A stretch of DNA of 31,112 bases from Gnetum montanum (lineage: Eukaryota; Streptophyta; Gnetopsida; Gnetales; Gnetaceae), in contig MNCI01009490.1 of NCBI GenBank assembly GCA_015680685.1, positions 1 through 31,112 of the forward strand, written 5' to 3'. The notes under the pieces are model-generated. The model searched no databases, was not told the origin of the DNA, and was given only the letters and a program-made list of their open reading frames with translations. Shown piece by piece: positions 11,036-21,200 of the stretch. The translations under genes and the position numbers were made by a program. Every line of letters starts with the position of its first letter. Positions within the stretch are counted from its first letter, which is position 1.

Positions 11036-11086
11036 TATTTATAGGTTCAGTAGTACGTGGAGAAGGCACGGCCCTGATGACACGTG
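11036..11086 (-). promoter_or_regulatory. LTR promoter of element D (TATA box and G-box)
   Basis: On - the order is CACGTG (11081-11086), CCACGTAC, then CCTATAAATAC with TATAAATA starting at 11043. The other LTR keeps both motifs (CACGTG 23082-23087, TATA from 23044). CACGTG is the classic plant bZIP/bHLH G-box, so stress or light responsiveness is possible but inferred. Confidence 0.5.
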
Positions 11087-11210
11087 TCTCAAACTTTCAA
11101 AATGCCATTGACTTGGCAAACTTTATGTTGAAATTGGTCATGTCGCATCATATTTTTGGGAAAGGGGGCAAAGTACGTTGTCAACCACTCCCGCTGAAGC
11201 TGCCTCATGA

Positions 11211-11711
11211 TTACGCTGCGATACGCTGATGAGCGTATTATGCGTATGGATAGCAGGTGCATGTCTAGTACTGCCTTAGTTGAATTTAGGCTATATTACG
11301 CTCGTTTACGCTACATAGTGTGGAAGCGCGTAATAGAGCATAGAAGTAGTTAATTCAAGCTGTTTTATGCCCATTTATGTTGCAAAGCGTAATAGAGCGT
11401 AAAAATGGTCAACATTACAATAAGTTACGCTTGTTTATGCTGCATAGCATAATAAGCTTAAAGTGACCAATCTGTAAAAAAGAAGAAATCAATTTGCTGC
11501 ACTTCTTTGAACTCTGACTTTGACTTCCTCAAGGCTCATTACGCTGCTCTGCGTAATGAAGCGTAAACTCAGCCCTGAACAAAAGACTTAGCGGAATATG
11601 CGACAAGCCTTAGACCTTAAACTTTGTCGAATTTGCTGAAGTAAGTTACTTTCCAATATCGGGCTACATTAAGCAGAGTTACGCAGAGCGACATTACGCT
11701 ATGTTGCGTAA
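11211..11711. repeat. Cluster of TTACGC/GCGTAA words in the D LTR (upstream of its TATA box)
   Basis: Exact copies start at 11211, 11296, 11306, 11338, 11397, 11407, 11435, 11539, 11551, 11561, 11679, 11694 and 11706, with several one-base variants between them. Pairs form inverted repeats such as CATTACGC...GCGTAATG at 11537-11557 and 11692-11712. The second LTR has the same layout at about 23212-23713, with more eroded copies. Confidence 0.75.
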
Positions 11712-11879
11712 TGCAGCTTAAAAAGAGAAAACAAAGTAAGGTTGGAATTTGTAAGAAACTTGGAGACTTGATGTTGCACACCTCTTTGCCTTGTTCTGTC
11801 TTCTGGATTTCTATCGTAAACTTTCGCCCGAATGGTGAATCTTGGCCCTAGGCTGATTCACAATTTTCACGGTGTTTCA

Positions 11880-11892
11880 ATGGCCCCTCTTT
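11880..11892 (-). other. Polypurine tract of element D
   Basis: On - it reads AAAGAGGGGCCAT directly before the LTR start TGAAACACC. It would prime plus-strand synthesis and confirms minus orientation. Confidence 0.75.
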
Positions 11893-13063
11893 GTTGATGT
11901 TTAGAGGGCTTGCCTGAAAGACGTCGACAAAGAATACGAAAAATCGGATGGGTAAAAGTACCAACAACATTCATCAACAGTTACTCAAGTGTCGCCCTGT
12001 CAATATAGAAGTGCAAAAATGAGGGAAATGGGAGATAAAATGGTACGGGAGGGAATTCTTACAAAGGTAAGAGGAGAGAGGTTCAGGGAAGACTCAAGTG
12101 TGTGGGTATAGCTTTTCGCGCATAAGCAATTAGGCCTCCTCCCGCGAATGCATTTTCATGGAGTTATGCCATCATATTGTAGATGAAGGGGCTTGCATAG
12201 ATGAATTATGTTGCGTCTGCATGGCCTGGATGAGTTGTGTTTCATCCATTTTGCCGACCCTCCTTTTTTTTCTGATGTCCACTAGGCGAGTTGCGTTGCG
12301 CCAGTTCATGGACTTGACTGTAATGCAAATGCAAAAAGTGCATGCTACGTATTCACATTTTGTACAAGGAAAGCAGATGGAATGGCTAAGGAGGGGAATG
12401 AGAGCAAGAGGTAGGATTATAAGGAAAACAGGATTGCACTCCTAAGTAGACAGGCTAACCTAAGCGGTCATCTCAAAACACTGTCTCTACCTCACTGCTC
12501 AGATGAACACACTTTTGAACGACATCCTCGTAGCAAGTAACCTGCAACCAAAGAAGAAAATAGAGGACACCATTGCTTGGCCAAATCACCGGAGAGGTTG
12601 TTGAAACAAGTACTGTTTGGGGCGAGACACAGTGAGCGGGCCGTGAAGGAGGAATCATAGCAAGAGGCTAGGGTCTCAATGTTGATGCTCAACCCAGCAT
12701 ATCATCGCCAAAGAAAATCAAACTCATCGCACCTGACTAGTTATGCAAAGAACAAGCTAGGTGAATCTGTGAAGCCAGAGTCTGATAGTGATGATGAGCG
12801 GAGATCCCCAAGGTTATGGTTGATGAGAACTCCTTTAGGGCTCCGGATGGTGAAACTAACCTCTCAAAGGTGCCACCGTTGAAATGGGTGCAGTGACGGC
12901 ATCTCCGAGGGATCAGTAGTATGCCTTTCAGCATATTTGAGGAATCAGCAGAATGCTCACAAGGTAGCGATGTTGGGGCTGTCCCAACATCCCACCGCGT
13001 TCATTTTGCAACCGCACAGAGACAATTACATTCGCTTGATTCGTATGTTGGACGTTTGTAGGT
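11893..13063. other. Element D internal DNA between polypurine tract and tandem array; weak coding relic
   Basis: Most of this stretch shows nothing I can name. On + from about 12519 to 12882 one frame is open except for a single TAG. It includes KSPERLLKQVLFGARHSER and later ESDSDDERRSPR, an acidic then basic stretch typical of nuclear proteins. It could be an extra exon of the antisense gene, a captured gene piece or chance. Confidence 0.3.
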
Positions 13064-13546
13064 CCCAGTTTTAAGTCTTGGTAGACTGCTGTTGCTGATT
13101 TTTAGTCCCAGCAGACCATGGTCCCAGTTTAAAGTTTGGGTAGACTGAAAAATGCTAGTTTTACATCGTAACGGATGGTGGTAGAGCTGATTTATGGTCT
13201 CAGCAGATCATGCTGTGGATGTCAGTTTCATGTCGTGATCAAGGGACAAATCTGTGCTAGTTTCACATCTCAATAGAAGGATACCTACCTATGCTAGTTT
13301 TATGTCATGGAAAACAGCTGGTGCCAGTTTAGTGTCGTGGCGGACGCATGCAGGAAATGCCAGTTTTACGTCTTAGCGGACCTGTACAACACTGCCAGTT
13401 TTACGTTGTAGCGGACGATTGCAATTTTCCAGTTTTACTTCGTAGCGGATGATCGTTGCCAGTATAGCATCATGGTGGACGTGTGCAAAAAGTGCCAGTT
13501 TTACGTTGTAGCGGATGATCATTGCCAGTTTAGCATCATGGCAGAC
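13064..13546 (+). repeat. Tandem array: 15 degenerate copies of a roughly 22-bp motif, 27-37 bp apart
   Basis: The motif is close to GCCAGTTTTACGTCGTAGCGG. Copies start near 13065, 13095, 13123, 13155, 13187, 13222, 13255, 13293, 13323, 13359, 13394, 13429, 13458, 13494 and 13524. The right half is best preserved. The copies contain an ACGT core, and spacing stays near three helical turns. The array ends 123 bp before the start codon of the antisense gene, which suggests an enhancer-like block. Alternatively it is the kind of tandem repeat known from the 3' untranslated region of Tat/Ogre elements. Confidence 0.8.
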
Positions 13547-13668
13547 ACTAATTCTTATCGAAAATAGACTGTTGGCTATTGCAAATTCGAATTCGGCTAT
13601 CGCAGAGAGAAGGAGAAAGAGCAAAAGATAGCAACACATTATTTGTGAAGGTGTTCAGGACTGTAACT

Positions 13669-16600
13669 ATGGTGCTGAAGGTGAGACGAAAGAATGTAAA
13701 ATTGGCCAAAATCGACGAAGTACAAGGGAGTCTGCAGCGTGCTTCGTAGGCCTTGGTCGAAGTGAGCGATCTCACTCCCTTGAATCGGTAGGTCATCCCT
13801 TACTTACTCGTATTACTTTAGGTGATAGGCTTCTTTCTTATATTTATTCTTTTGGGTCATCTGCGTAAACTAGAGTTTTAGGATGTAGACCTCGTATTAA
13901 AACAAGGGTTTAGACAACAGTATTACATCTATCGCCATTGTCTGAGACAAACCTTGTACTATTACAAGGGTTTAAGTGATTTCGGCTGTATGGCTAAAGC
14001 ATAATTTGTAATTTTTTTCCTATAGTTTTCCTAAACATGCAATGGAATCTAGATGGTAATGTGTTTATGTTCTGTACAGTATAATGGTGAAACCTGTCCT
14101 AACCATTTTGGACATAATCAGGGTTTTCTGTTGTATAAATCCTCTCGTAGCCAATGTTCTGCCCCCTCAGACTCGTTTGCAAGGGAAGGCTATATGGTTT
14201 CGGAAGGGTGCGCTGGAGTTTTTGCAGTTTTTATTGCGTAACTACAGTATCATTGTTTGGTTGCATTTGTCGAGCGATGTGGCTAGAGCTATTTTGGAAC
14301 ATTTGTTAGTCGGCTCTACACAGGGCATCCTGGCTTTCCTGACGGACGGGGCTATTGATACTGGTCATCCCCAATACCGCAAACTTAGCACCAGAGGATT
14401 GAGGCGTTTAATTTGGATCTGGGAGATGCCCATATTTAGCTGTTATCATGCGTATCATACTTTGTTCATGGCCCGTCATGTCTCAACCTACTTTCATAAT
14501 CCACCAAGCACAGTGTATTATTCGGGTGAGTAAGTCGTTTTACTTGTGGTGTTGTTAATATGTTTTCTAATGTCTGAATTTGCAAAGAGTAGGATAGTAA
14601 TGTGCCATATGATACAGGTTCTTCATCAACAAAAATGGGATAGTGGGCAATAATGATACATTATCCTAGACCAAAAGGAGGATAAATGAGTTTACGTCCA
14701 CTAGCAACGTATGCGCCGGTGTAATGGGGCAAATGACCTTTGAAATTCCTGAGTATCCTACCCGTTATGCCGATTCTTTCAAGAGTTATCAGAATCGTGG
14801 GTGGTTACATGAGGAATGGACTTTGAACCTACCCCTCACCCTCACGGACGTGCAAAGGAAGCTTCCTCCATTTCCTTTACCATTTGGACCTGGTAAGGTT
14901 TTGTTGCTACAATTAGTTACAGGATATTATTTTTTTTGTTTTGAAATGTTGTGTAACAGTGTTTTTGCTATCTTGACTTGTGTCTTGTGTTATCAGTTAG
15001 GGAATCTTGGGAGATTACCATAATGATTTCTGGCTGCAAGGTGAACACCCTCCTCTTCCGTTATGGTGACATAAAGGAAGCACAACGCTGGCTCGGCCAC
15101 ACGGTGACCCCAGTTGCGTTGGTTACTAAGCTGTGGGAAGCGAGGCTGATGCATTTGTTCCTAGCCATAACCCCTGATGTCCCCGCAAGTGAAATGTTAA
15201 CCTTGGTTAACTCCTTCAGCGAGGGAGCTGAACATTTTTACACGCGCGTGCGTAACGTGCGTGTACATTTTCATATCGACGATCAACTGTTTACTAACCT
15301 TTTCGGCGTCCCCTCTGACGGTCTTCCCATAGAGGAAAAATTGAGGAGAAGTGTTAAATGTCAAGAAGAGCTGGAGGAGTGGTTGGGGACTAAGAAGGAC
15401 ACAAAGGGGATTCCTTTTGAAAAGATCGAGTTAGAGGTTGCCAAGACTATTTATCCCCTCTTCCAAGCCCGGGCCTTCCCCAGCACACTCTCTCAGGGGA
15501 AGTTCTTTACTATAGAACAGGCTCGTATCATGCGAGAGGTGATTGAGGAAGGGACCCAATTTGTCTGGGCAAGCTATTTCACTGAGGGTTACACACTAAG
15601 ATGATTAGGCTCTGCCAAAAGCTTGAGTCCTGTTTCAGTGTGCACTTCGCCTTCTTCATAGCTTGCCTCCGGCATTTTGCCAAATTTTTGGTGGTCCAGA
15701 GGAATGGGGTCTGGCTGCAAGAGGACCGAGACCAGTTATCCAAACCCTGGATTTTCCATCTTTTCAGCACTACCCGGTCACAGGATCCTCCGGAGGGAAT
15801 TGGGGAGTCACTTTCTATAATGACTAGGGATGTGGCGACACCTGGAATGCGAGGCCCTGATAGCGTAGGTGGGGCACTTCCCTCTTACATCAGTGATGTG
15901 TCACGGGGGAAGCGCCTAGTGACAGAGATCATAGACACCTCGATTCAGCGTAAAAGGCCTTGTTTAACCGAGGCGCCTATGGAGCTAGCAAGTGGCACGG
16001 GCAAAACTGTACACGTCAAGTTTCAGCGGAGTAAACCTCCGCCTGGTAAGCGCAAGGATATAGTAAAAATTATGGTAATTATCGTATTACGCAACTTATT
16101 CAAAGTATTTTGAATTATTTGAGTGTATTATATTGTATAAACAGGGAGACCTATAGAGCAGTTGACCCCTGAAATAGGGGCGGTGGTATTACGACGTGGA
16201 AAAGGGGCCCCAATTTTGGAAGAGGAGGCCCCGGTTATTAGAGTGAGTGACACATAGACCCTTCTACACGAGGAGAGAGAGGAGGCAAAAAATGTTGATG
16301 CACTCCCCACTGGAACAGGCAGAGGTAATCAATCTATTAAAATTTTTAAGGAATTCTATTAATAACCATAAATTTTGACTTAATTACGCTACAAATGAAC
16401 AAGGTGCATCCTGGTCTGCCGTTGTAAGCAGAGTGTGGGGGGAATTCCCTGATAAATTTGCCTTTATGGAAGGCGTCGTCAGTGATATGATTGAGTGCCT
16501 TGAGCACGTCGATCCTAGGGCTGGTATGTTATGGCTATAGTATGCTTATTTTATTATAAGGTTATAATGTTTAATTACATTTGATCTAATATTTGTTATC

Positions 16601-17731
16601 AGGAGCTCACCTTTGATGGGACTCTACGAAGCCCATTGACCTGGACACTATCAAGCCTTCATCGGAAGGAATGGTCATGCCATGCAACATTTATGAGGAA
16701 ATGCGTAAATGTGCGTTACGCTCGACCTACTCCTTGTGGGAGAGTCAAAATGTCAATGAAGATCTTTGGAAGAAGCTGTAGAGATCAGAGAAGGAAAGGA
16801 TGTCTCTGGCAAAAGAGTTTGGAGACTTAAGATTGCGATGTGAATTCCTGCAAGCTCGAGGAACAAGTGAAGAGGACTGGCAGACAGCTGTTATTGACTA
16901 TGCTCGCTACTGGACCGTGGTCAGAAATAGCATACAAACCAATCGTGAATTGGTGGAGCAAAGGATGTAAATAGAGCTCTTGGCCCAGAAGAACCAGGAC
17001 TAGAAGGACTTTTGCGCAAGTGTCCAAGAGTGGGGGCAGAAACAAAAAGATCATAAGCATTGGTATAAGCGAGAAAGTATTCTTATCATCAGAATTATCG
17101 AGATTCTATCGTTGAAGCTCAATCCTTGAGATTGTTCCTCGATGTCATTGGTGCATCTAAGGCCTTCGAGAAGTTCCAGGAGCAAGTGATGGTAAGCGCA
17201 TCCCCGAAAAGGGAAATTACTCTTCCCGGGGAAGAGACTATAGTCCCTACTTTCTTCCCCGAACCACCCCGATGGACTAGCATGGAGAAAGGGAAGGTGA
17301 AGGCTGGAAATAATCTAGGGAATGGAGTTTGGTCTAAGTTAACTGAAGACCAAATTATGCAATGCCTGTGGGTTGGTTTAGATTAACTCCCCTTTGCTGT
17401 GGATGTAGGACCATCACGAGTAAGTTTGAGTGTTATTGAATTTAAATTTTCTGATTTGTCCTATCATGGCTTTTGCTTATGTACTTATTATATGTAGGTA
17501 CAAGGAATGGATGAAGAAGGTGGACAGAATGAAGAGCATGTTCAAGAAGGAGAGCGTAATGACGCAGACCATCCTCTTGGGGAGCAAGTGTTAGTGCAAG
17601 AACCCTGTGAAGATGACATTCCTCATGAAGGAATACTCCCTAAAAGGGATGGCCCATTCGAAGACAATTTATTAGGCTTAGAGGCAGACTTAAGGGATAC
17701 AGGTGATAGTGGTACTAGAGGGGATGTGTAA
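13669..17731 (+). pseudogene. Antisense 8-exon gene of element D: FCP1/NIF-like N-terminus, unknown middle, helical C-terminus
   Basis: Proposed exons: 13669-13787, 14080-14525, 14618-14892, 14997-16045, 16145-16324, 16404-16523, 16603-17419, 17498-17731. All introns are GT-AG; six are 78-104 bp and the first is 292 bp. Joining is in frame at every junction except exon 2/3, which is one base off. Exon 1 is short and basic (MVLKVRRKNVK). Exons 2-3 resemble an FCP1/NIF domain. Exon 4 carries a well-preserved domain I do not recognise (LLFRYGD, AQRWLGHTV, LFTNLFGVPSDGLP). Exon 7 is Glu/Lys/Gln-rich and probably helical. Exon 8 is acidic and ends DTGDSGTRGDV. Decay: a stop in exon 1, a frameshift near 15580-15605, another near 17080 and several TAG, TAA or TGA stops. 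It lies antisense to gag-protease and converges with it. A retrotransposon-adopted host gene or a lineage-specific accessory ORF are both possible. Confidence 0.72.
14080..14723 (+). other. FCP1/NIF-like (HAD phosphatase) domain in exons 2-3 of the antisense gene
   Basis: Recognised by block order. VLTILDIIRVF matches the first HAD motif, with Asp at 14111-14113 kept but the second acidic or Asn position replaced by Ile. WFRKGALEFLQF (from about 14195) matches the RPGLxEFL helix, and YSIIVWLHLSSD the VWSS block. TDGAIDTGHP matches the WDQ..CTDTG block of plant NIF proteins. HNPPSTVYYSG (about 14490-14525) matches the xNPPxTaiyP block. The Asp-Asp pair expected before that block reads Ala-Arg. 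Exon 3 begins with a frame resembling the NDxLGPxGxLRxYLxG tail. Dephosphorylation activity is therefore unlikely; a binding role would fit better. The assignment rests on memory of the family, not a search. Confidence 0.55.
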
Positions 17732-18223
17732 TTTTGATTTACGCATGATTTTATTTAAGAGGTTGAAGAATGGCAATATGAATCTTAGCATGATTAATCA
17801 TGATATTTTCTTTATGGTTTTTAATTTTATGTCTTTATTTATACAAAGCGTAAATAGAATTGTTAAATATTTTGGATAGGTTGTGTTATTATGACTGTAG
17901 AATGGAGTCGCTAGTTTAAGGCCATTATGGGCCGTCACATAGTGTTTGTGTAAGATATAAATAAATTAACTAGTTTTAGGCCGTTGTGGGCCATTTACGT
18001 GCATCGGAGAATGTAATTGATAAAAGTGTACGTATTTGCATAATTGTACTAATATAACTAATAGAAGTCAAGAAGCGTAAATGGCGTAAACTGGGAAATG
18101 TAAATGGCGTAATGGATAGAAAATGTAAATATATGTATATTAAAGAAAACTGACAGTCAAACTTGATAAGCATAAATGGAAAAACTAGTGAAAATGTAAC
18201 AATGTGCGTAAATACCACGCAAG
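17732..18223. other. Convergent intergenic region of element D rich in GCGTAA words
   Basis: This lies between the 3' ends of the antisense gene (+) and gag-protease (-). It holds repeated GCGTAA words (for example near 17850, 18075, 18083, 18107 and 18206), the same word that is clustered in the LTR. A second small repeat, CTAGTTTxAGGCCxTTxTGGGCC, occurs at 17911-17934 and 17970-17993. AATAAA at 17960 could serve as a poly(A) signal for the + gene. No RT is hidden here; the stretch is far too short. Confidence 0.5.
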
Positions 18224-21200
18224 TCAATCGCTAGCCCGTAATTGTTTCTTGATGGCTTTTACGTTGAGTGGTGCGTAAGGGCGAGGAGATTTATGGCCTG
18301 ACTCCTCCACATTATCCTCCTCTCCTTGAAATGGTAGGTTGGCCCAGGCTAGGCTGTCATTATTCATTTCGACTTATTCAGGAATTTGGACATGGGTTTG
18401 ACCTTCAGGCATTTTGATTTCTGAACCCCGTTCTTCCTCGATGTTATTGACAGTCCTAGGAGTTATTTCATCACCGTGTATTACTACCTCTCCCCCTACA
18501 TAAGGTAGGTGTATCTCTTGGTGTATCGGTGATGAAACTGCCCTCAATTGGGCTAGCCAGAACCTCCCTAGAATCATGTTGAATCCGGGAATCTCCTCGA
18601 CAACGATAAATGTGGCGTCTGTTCGGAATTGGTCTCCTACCATAAAATAGATATGCACCATCCCCTTGACTTGAACTCATGCCCCGTTGAATGACTTTAG
18701 GCACGATGTCATCGTAGGACTGATCTGGTCGACCAAACCTAACTTATCCACTATAGGATAAGGGATGACATTCGTAGTCGTGCCATTGTCAACATGCATC
18801 CTCTGGATTCGATGTTGACCAACCTGGATGGTGATAAACATGGGCTCTGTCGTCACTTGATCTTTCTCAGGATCATCTTTGATGGATTCATCATGAAAGG
18901 TCAAAGGGGTTGGTTTGGGTCGCTTAGTAGCGGGGAAAAACATGACAGCATGTATCGCTTTCTCTTCCGCTGGTAAGCCTTCATCCACAGGTATGGATGT
19001 CAGCATACGGACCATAGCCTCACGATGCTTTTGAGATGTCATCAACAAGTCATAGAGGCTCAATGTCGTGTTCTTCTATATTAGAGCTTGCTTGACTTGT
19101 GTAAATGCTTTGAGGAGGTCCCGCTCTCGGCTGGGTGGCTTGTCCGCTCTTTCTTCTTCCATTCACCCTAAGAGACGAATCTCCCGAGGTGGAATAGCGT
19201 TGGTTGGTGGGTTGTGTTTCTTTTTGCTAAGGGGAGGTAATTGTGTTTCTATACCCTTGTCTTTCCCATAAGGTGCAGGCGAAGGTACAGAAGCTAGGGG
19301 CCTGGGCTTAGGAAAGCCTAGCATAGAGCAATCTTTAGTTGTGTTAATTGACGCATCCCCTTCCTTTTTTTTATTGAGTGACAATCGATAGTTTTGGTTG
19401 GAAGCTTGCCCCTGCGTAAAAGGGGCAACCGGTGGTTTTGGTACCCTAAGGATAAAAGGCGCCTTAGGAGTAGGCATGGACGTGGCTGCGGCTTTATTGT
19501 TAACATGAGACTGAGTTATAGCTGGAGAGGGCGTCCAAATAACAAAGGGTGGCCTCGAGACATTGCTAACCACCAGTGAAGAACTTACCCCCTGGGGTGA
19601 ACTAGTAGGTACACGTAAAACAAAGGGTTGTTTAGGCGGTACCTTCCCTTCACTATCCGTACTTACCACGTTGATGGTGTACGGTGCGTTATTTGCATTT
19701 AACGGGTCTTTGTACACATGCATCGCCTGGTTTTCAGGACATGTTGGACTACTATTGTCTAATTTCAAAGAACCATCGTCGATCATGCATTGAATATCGT
19801 CCTTCAACGCCCAGCAGTAATCGGTGTCGTGACCACACAACTAGTGGTAGTCACAAAAACGGTCTAGCCTAAAAAACCTAGGGACTGGCAGTTCGTTAGG
19901 TAGGGCTAAAGAAGGATTCTTCAACAATTCACAATGACGCATGTGATGCTGCAGAGCTTCTTCAGATACTTTTTTATTTTGAATGTATCCTACTCCTAAT
20001 AATTGTTTCAACAATTCTGAATGCTTTATAGGCAGGGCTATATATTTTGAACGATCTTTACGCTTGAAATTTGGTTTTGACTATGGGGGCTTTTTAGGGG
20101 CAAGTGTGTCTTGGCCGGTGCTGCTTGCACTAGCCGTGGTCTCGGCAGACGCTGTGGGTGCCTTCTTGTTATTCTTGTTTTTAGTGCCCTTGGCCAGCGC
20201 AACTACTATCGTCGTTGTTGCTTTACCTTTGTCTTTACCTTTATTGTTGGCATTTTTATAAGCCACATACGCTGGGTCTTTGCTAGCCTCAGCAGCATCT
20301 TGGATGCTCTTGGTTTGTGCAAAAGCCTAACTCAAGGAGTGAGGGGCAAGCTAGTATAGTTTAAACTTGATGAAGTCGTTAACTGCTCCTTTGAAAATAG
20401 CCAGTAGATGGGCTTCCGCGATAGGCTCGTGGATTTCATTCAAAGTAGCACTCCATCACTGTATAAACTTCTAGACTGGCTCAAGCAAGTCTTATTTCAC
20501 TCCCATAAGTTGATCTAGCGTGACTTCCAGCTTTAAATTGTACTTAAAGTAGGTCACAAATTGTGTTAGGAGCTCTTCCAAGGTTGAGATGGAAGAGTGA
20601 GGGAGCACTCGATATCAGTCCAAGGCTTTACCTGCCAGAGACATTGCAAAGATACAGATAATTGTATGGGGCCATTGCTATAATAACAAGGATTTAGACC
20701 TAAAGGTAATGAGATGAGCATTAGGATCTCCTTCCCCATTATATTTAGTAAAATGGGGCAACGACATCCCTGAAGGCAACGACAGCATAGGAACCACTGG
20801 GCTGATGGGATCATCATGGTAGAAATCCATGACCTGTATCGTATCAGAGCCAGTAGCTTTAAGGTGCTTAACTTCCTCGATGAGGGTCTAGATAAGCGAA
20901 AAAGCTTGATCCAGACCTGTTGATGAAGAAGTCAGCGCAAGAGGAGCAGGGGGTTGGACTGAAAGAGCAGTGTCAAGTAATGGGAAGGGAGAAATAGCTT
21001 GGCTGACAGATGGTGCAATGGGGACTATTCCTGCAGATGGAGCTACCTGTGAAACCCACCACTCGATAGGCTATGCAGAAAAATTGGCCGTCGCTGGATG
21101 TGTAGGATGGAGATTGTAAGGATATTGTGCAGTTATCTGCGGGACATGTGTGGTAGATGCGGCTAAGGATTGCACACCGTATAACGCAGATTGATTGTGT

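Larger units (their letters stand above)
10302..11879 (-). repeat. 3' LTR of element D (left copy)
   Basis: A 1,578-bp direct repeat partner of 22303-23880. On + it starts TGTAATGAT and ends GTGTTTCA. On - the TATA box TATAAATA starts at 11043. A palindromic G-box CACGTG lies at 11081-11086, about 38 nt upstream of the TATA. Further upstream (11211-11711) are 13 exact copies of TTACGC or GCGTAA, several arranged as palindromes. Confidence 0.95.

Noticed and set aside
10993-11229. Open frames repeated at 10993-11229 and 22988-23230
   Set aside because: They are inside the LTR over the TATA box and G-box; similarity is due to LTR duplication, not coding selection.
13064-13546. CRISPR-like array
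   Set aside because: Units are degenerate, spacers are short and related, and the context is a plant retrotransposon.
13373-13796. Minus-strand frames over the tandem array
   Set aside because: Repeated translation mirrors the repeated DNA; it overlaps exon 1 of the + gene.
17976-18227. Missing RT fragment between gag-protease and the antisense gene
   Set aside because: Under 500 bp, and none of the RT, RNase H or integrase motifs is present on either strand.
19983-20359. Plus-strand hydrophobic frames (membrane protein)
   Set aside because: They are the reverse complement of the Lys/Ala/Thr-rich basic stretch of Gag; hydrophobicity is a strand artefact.
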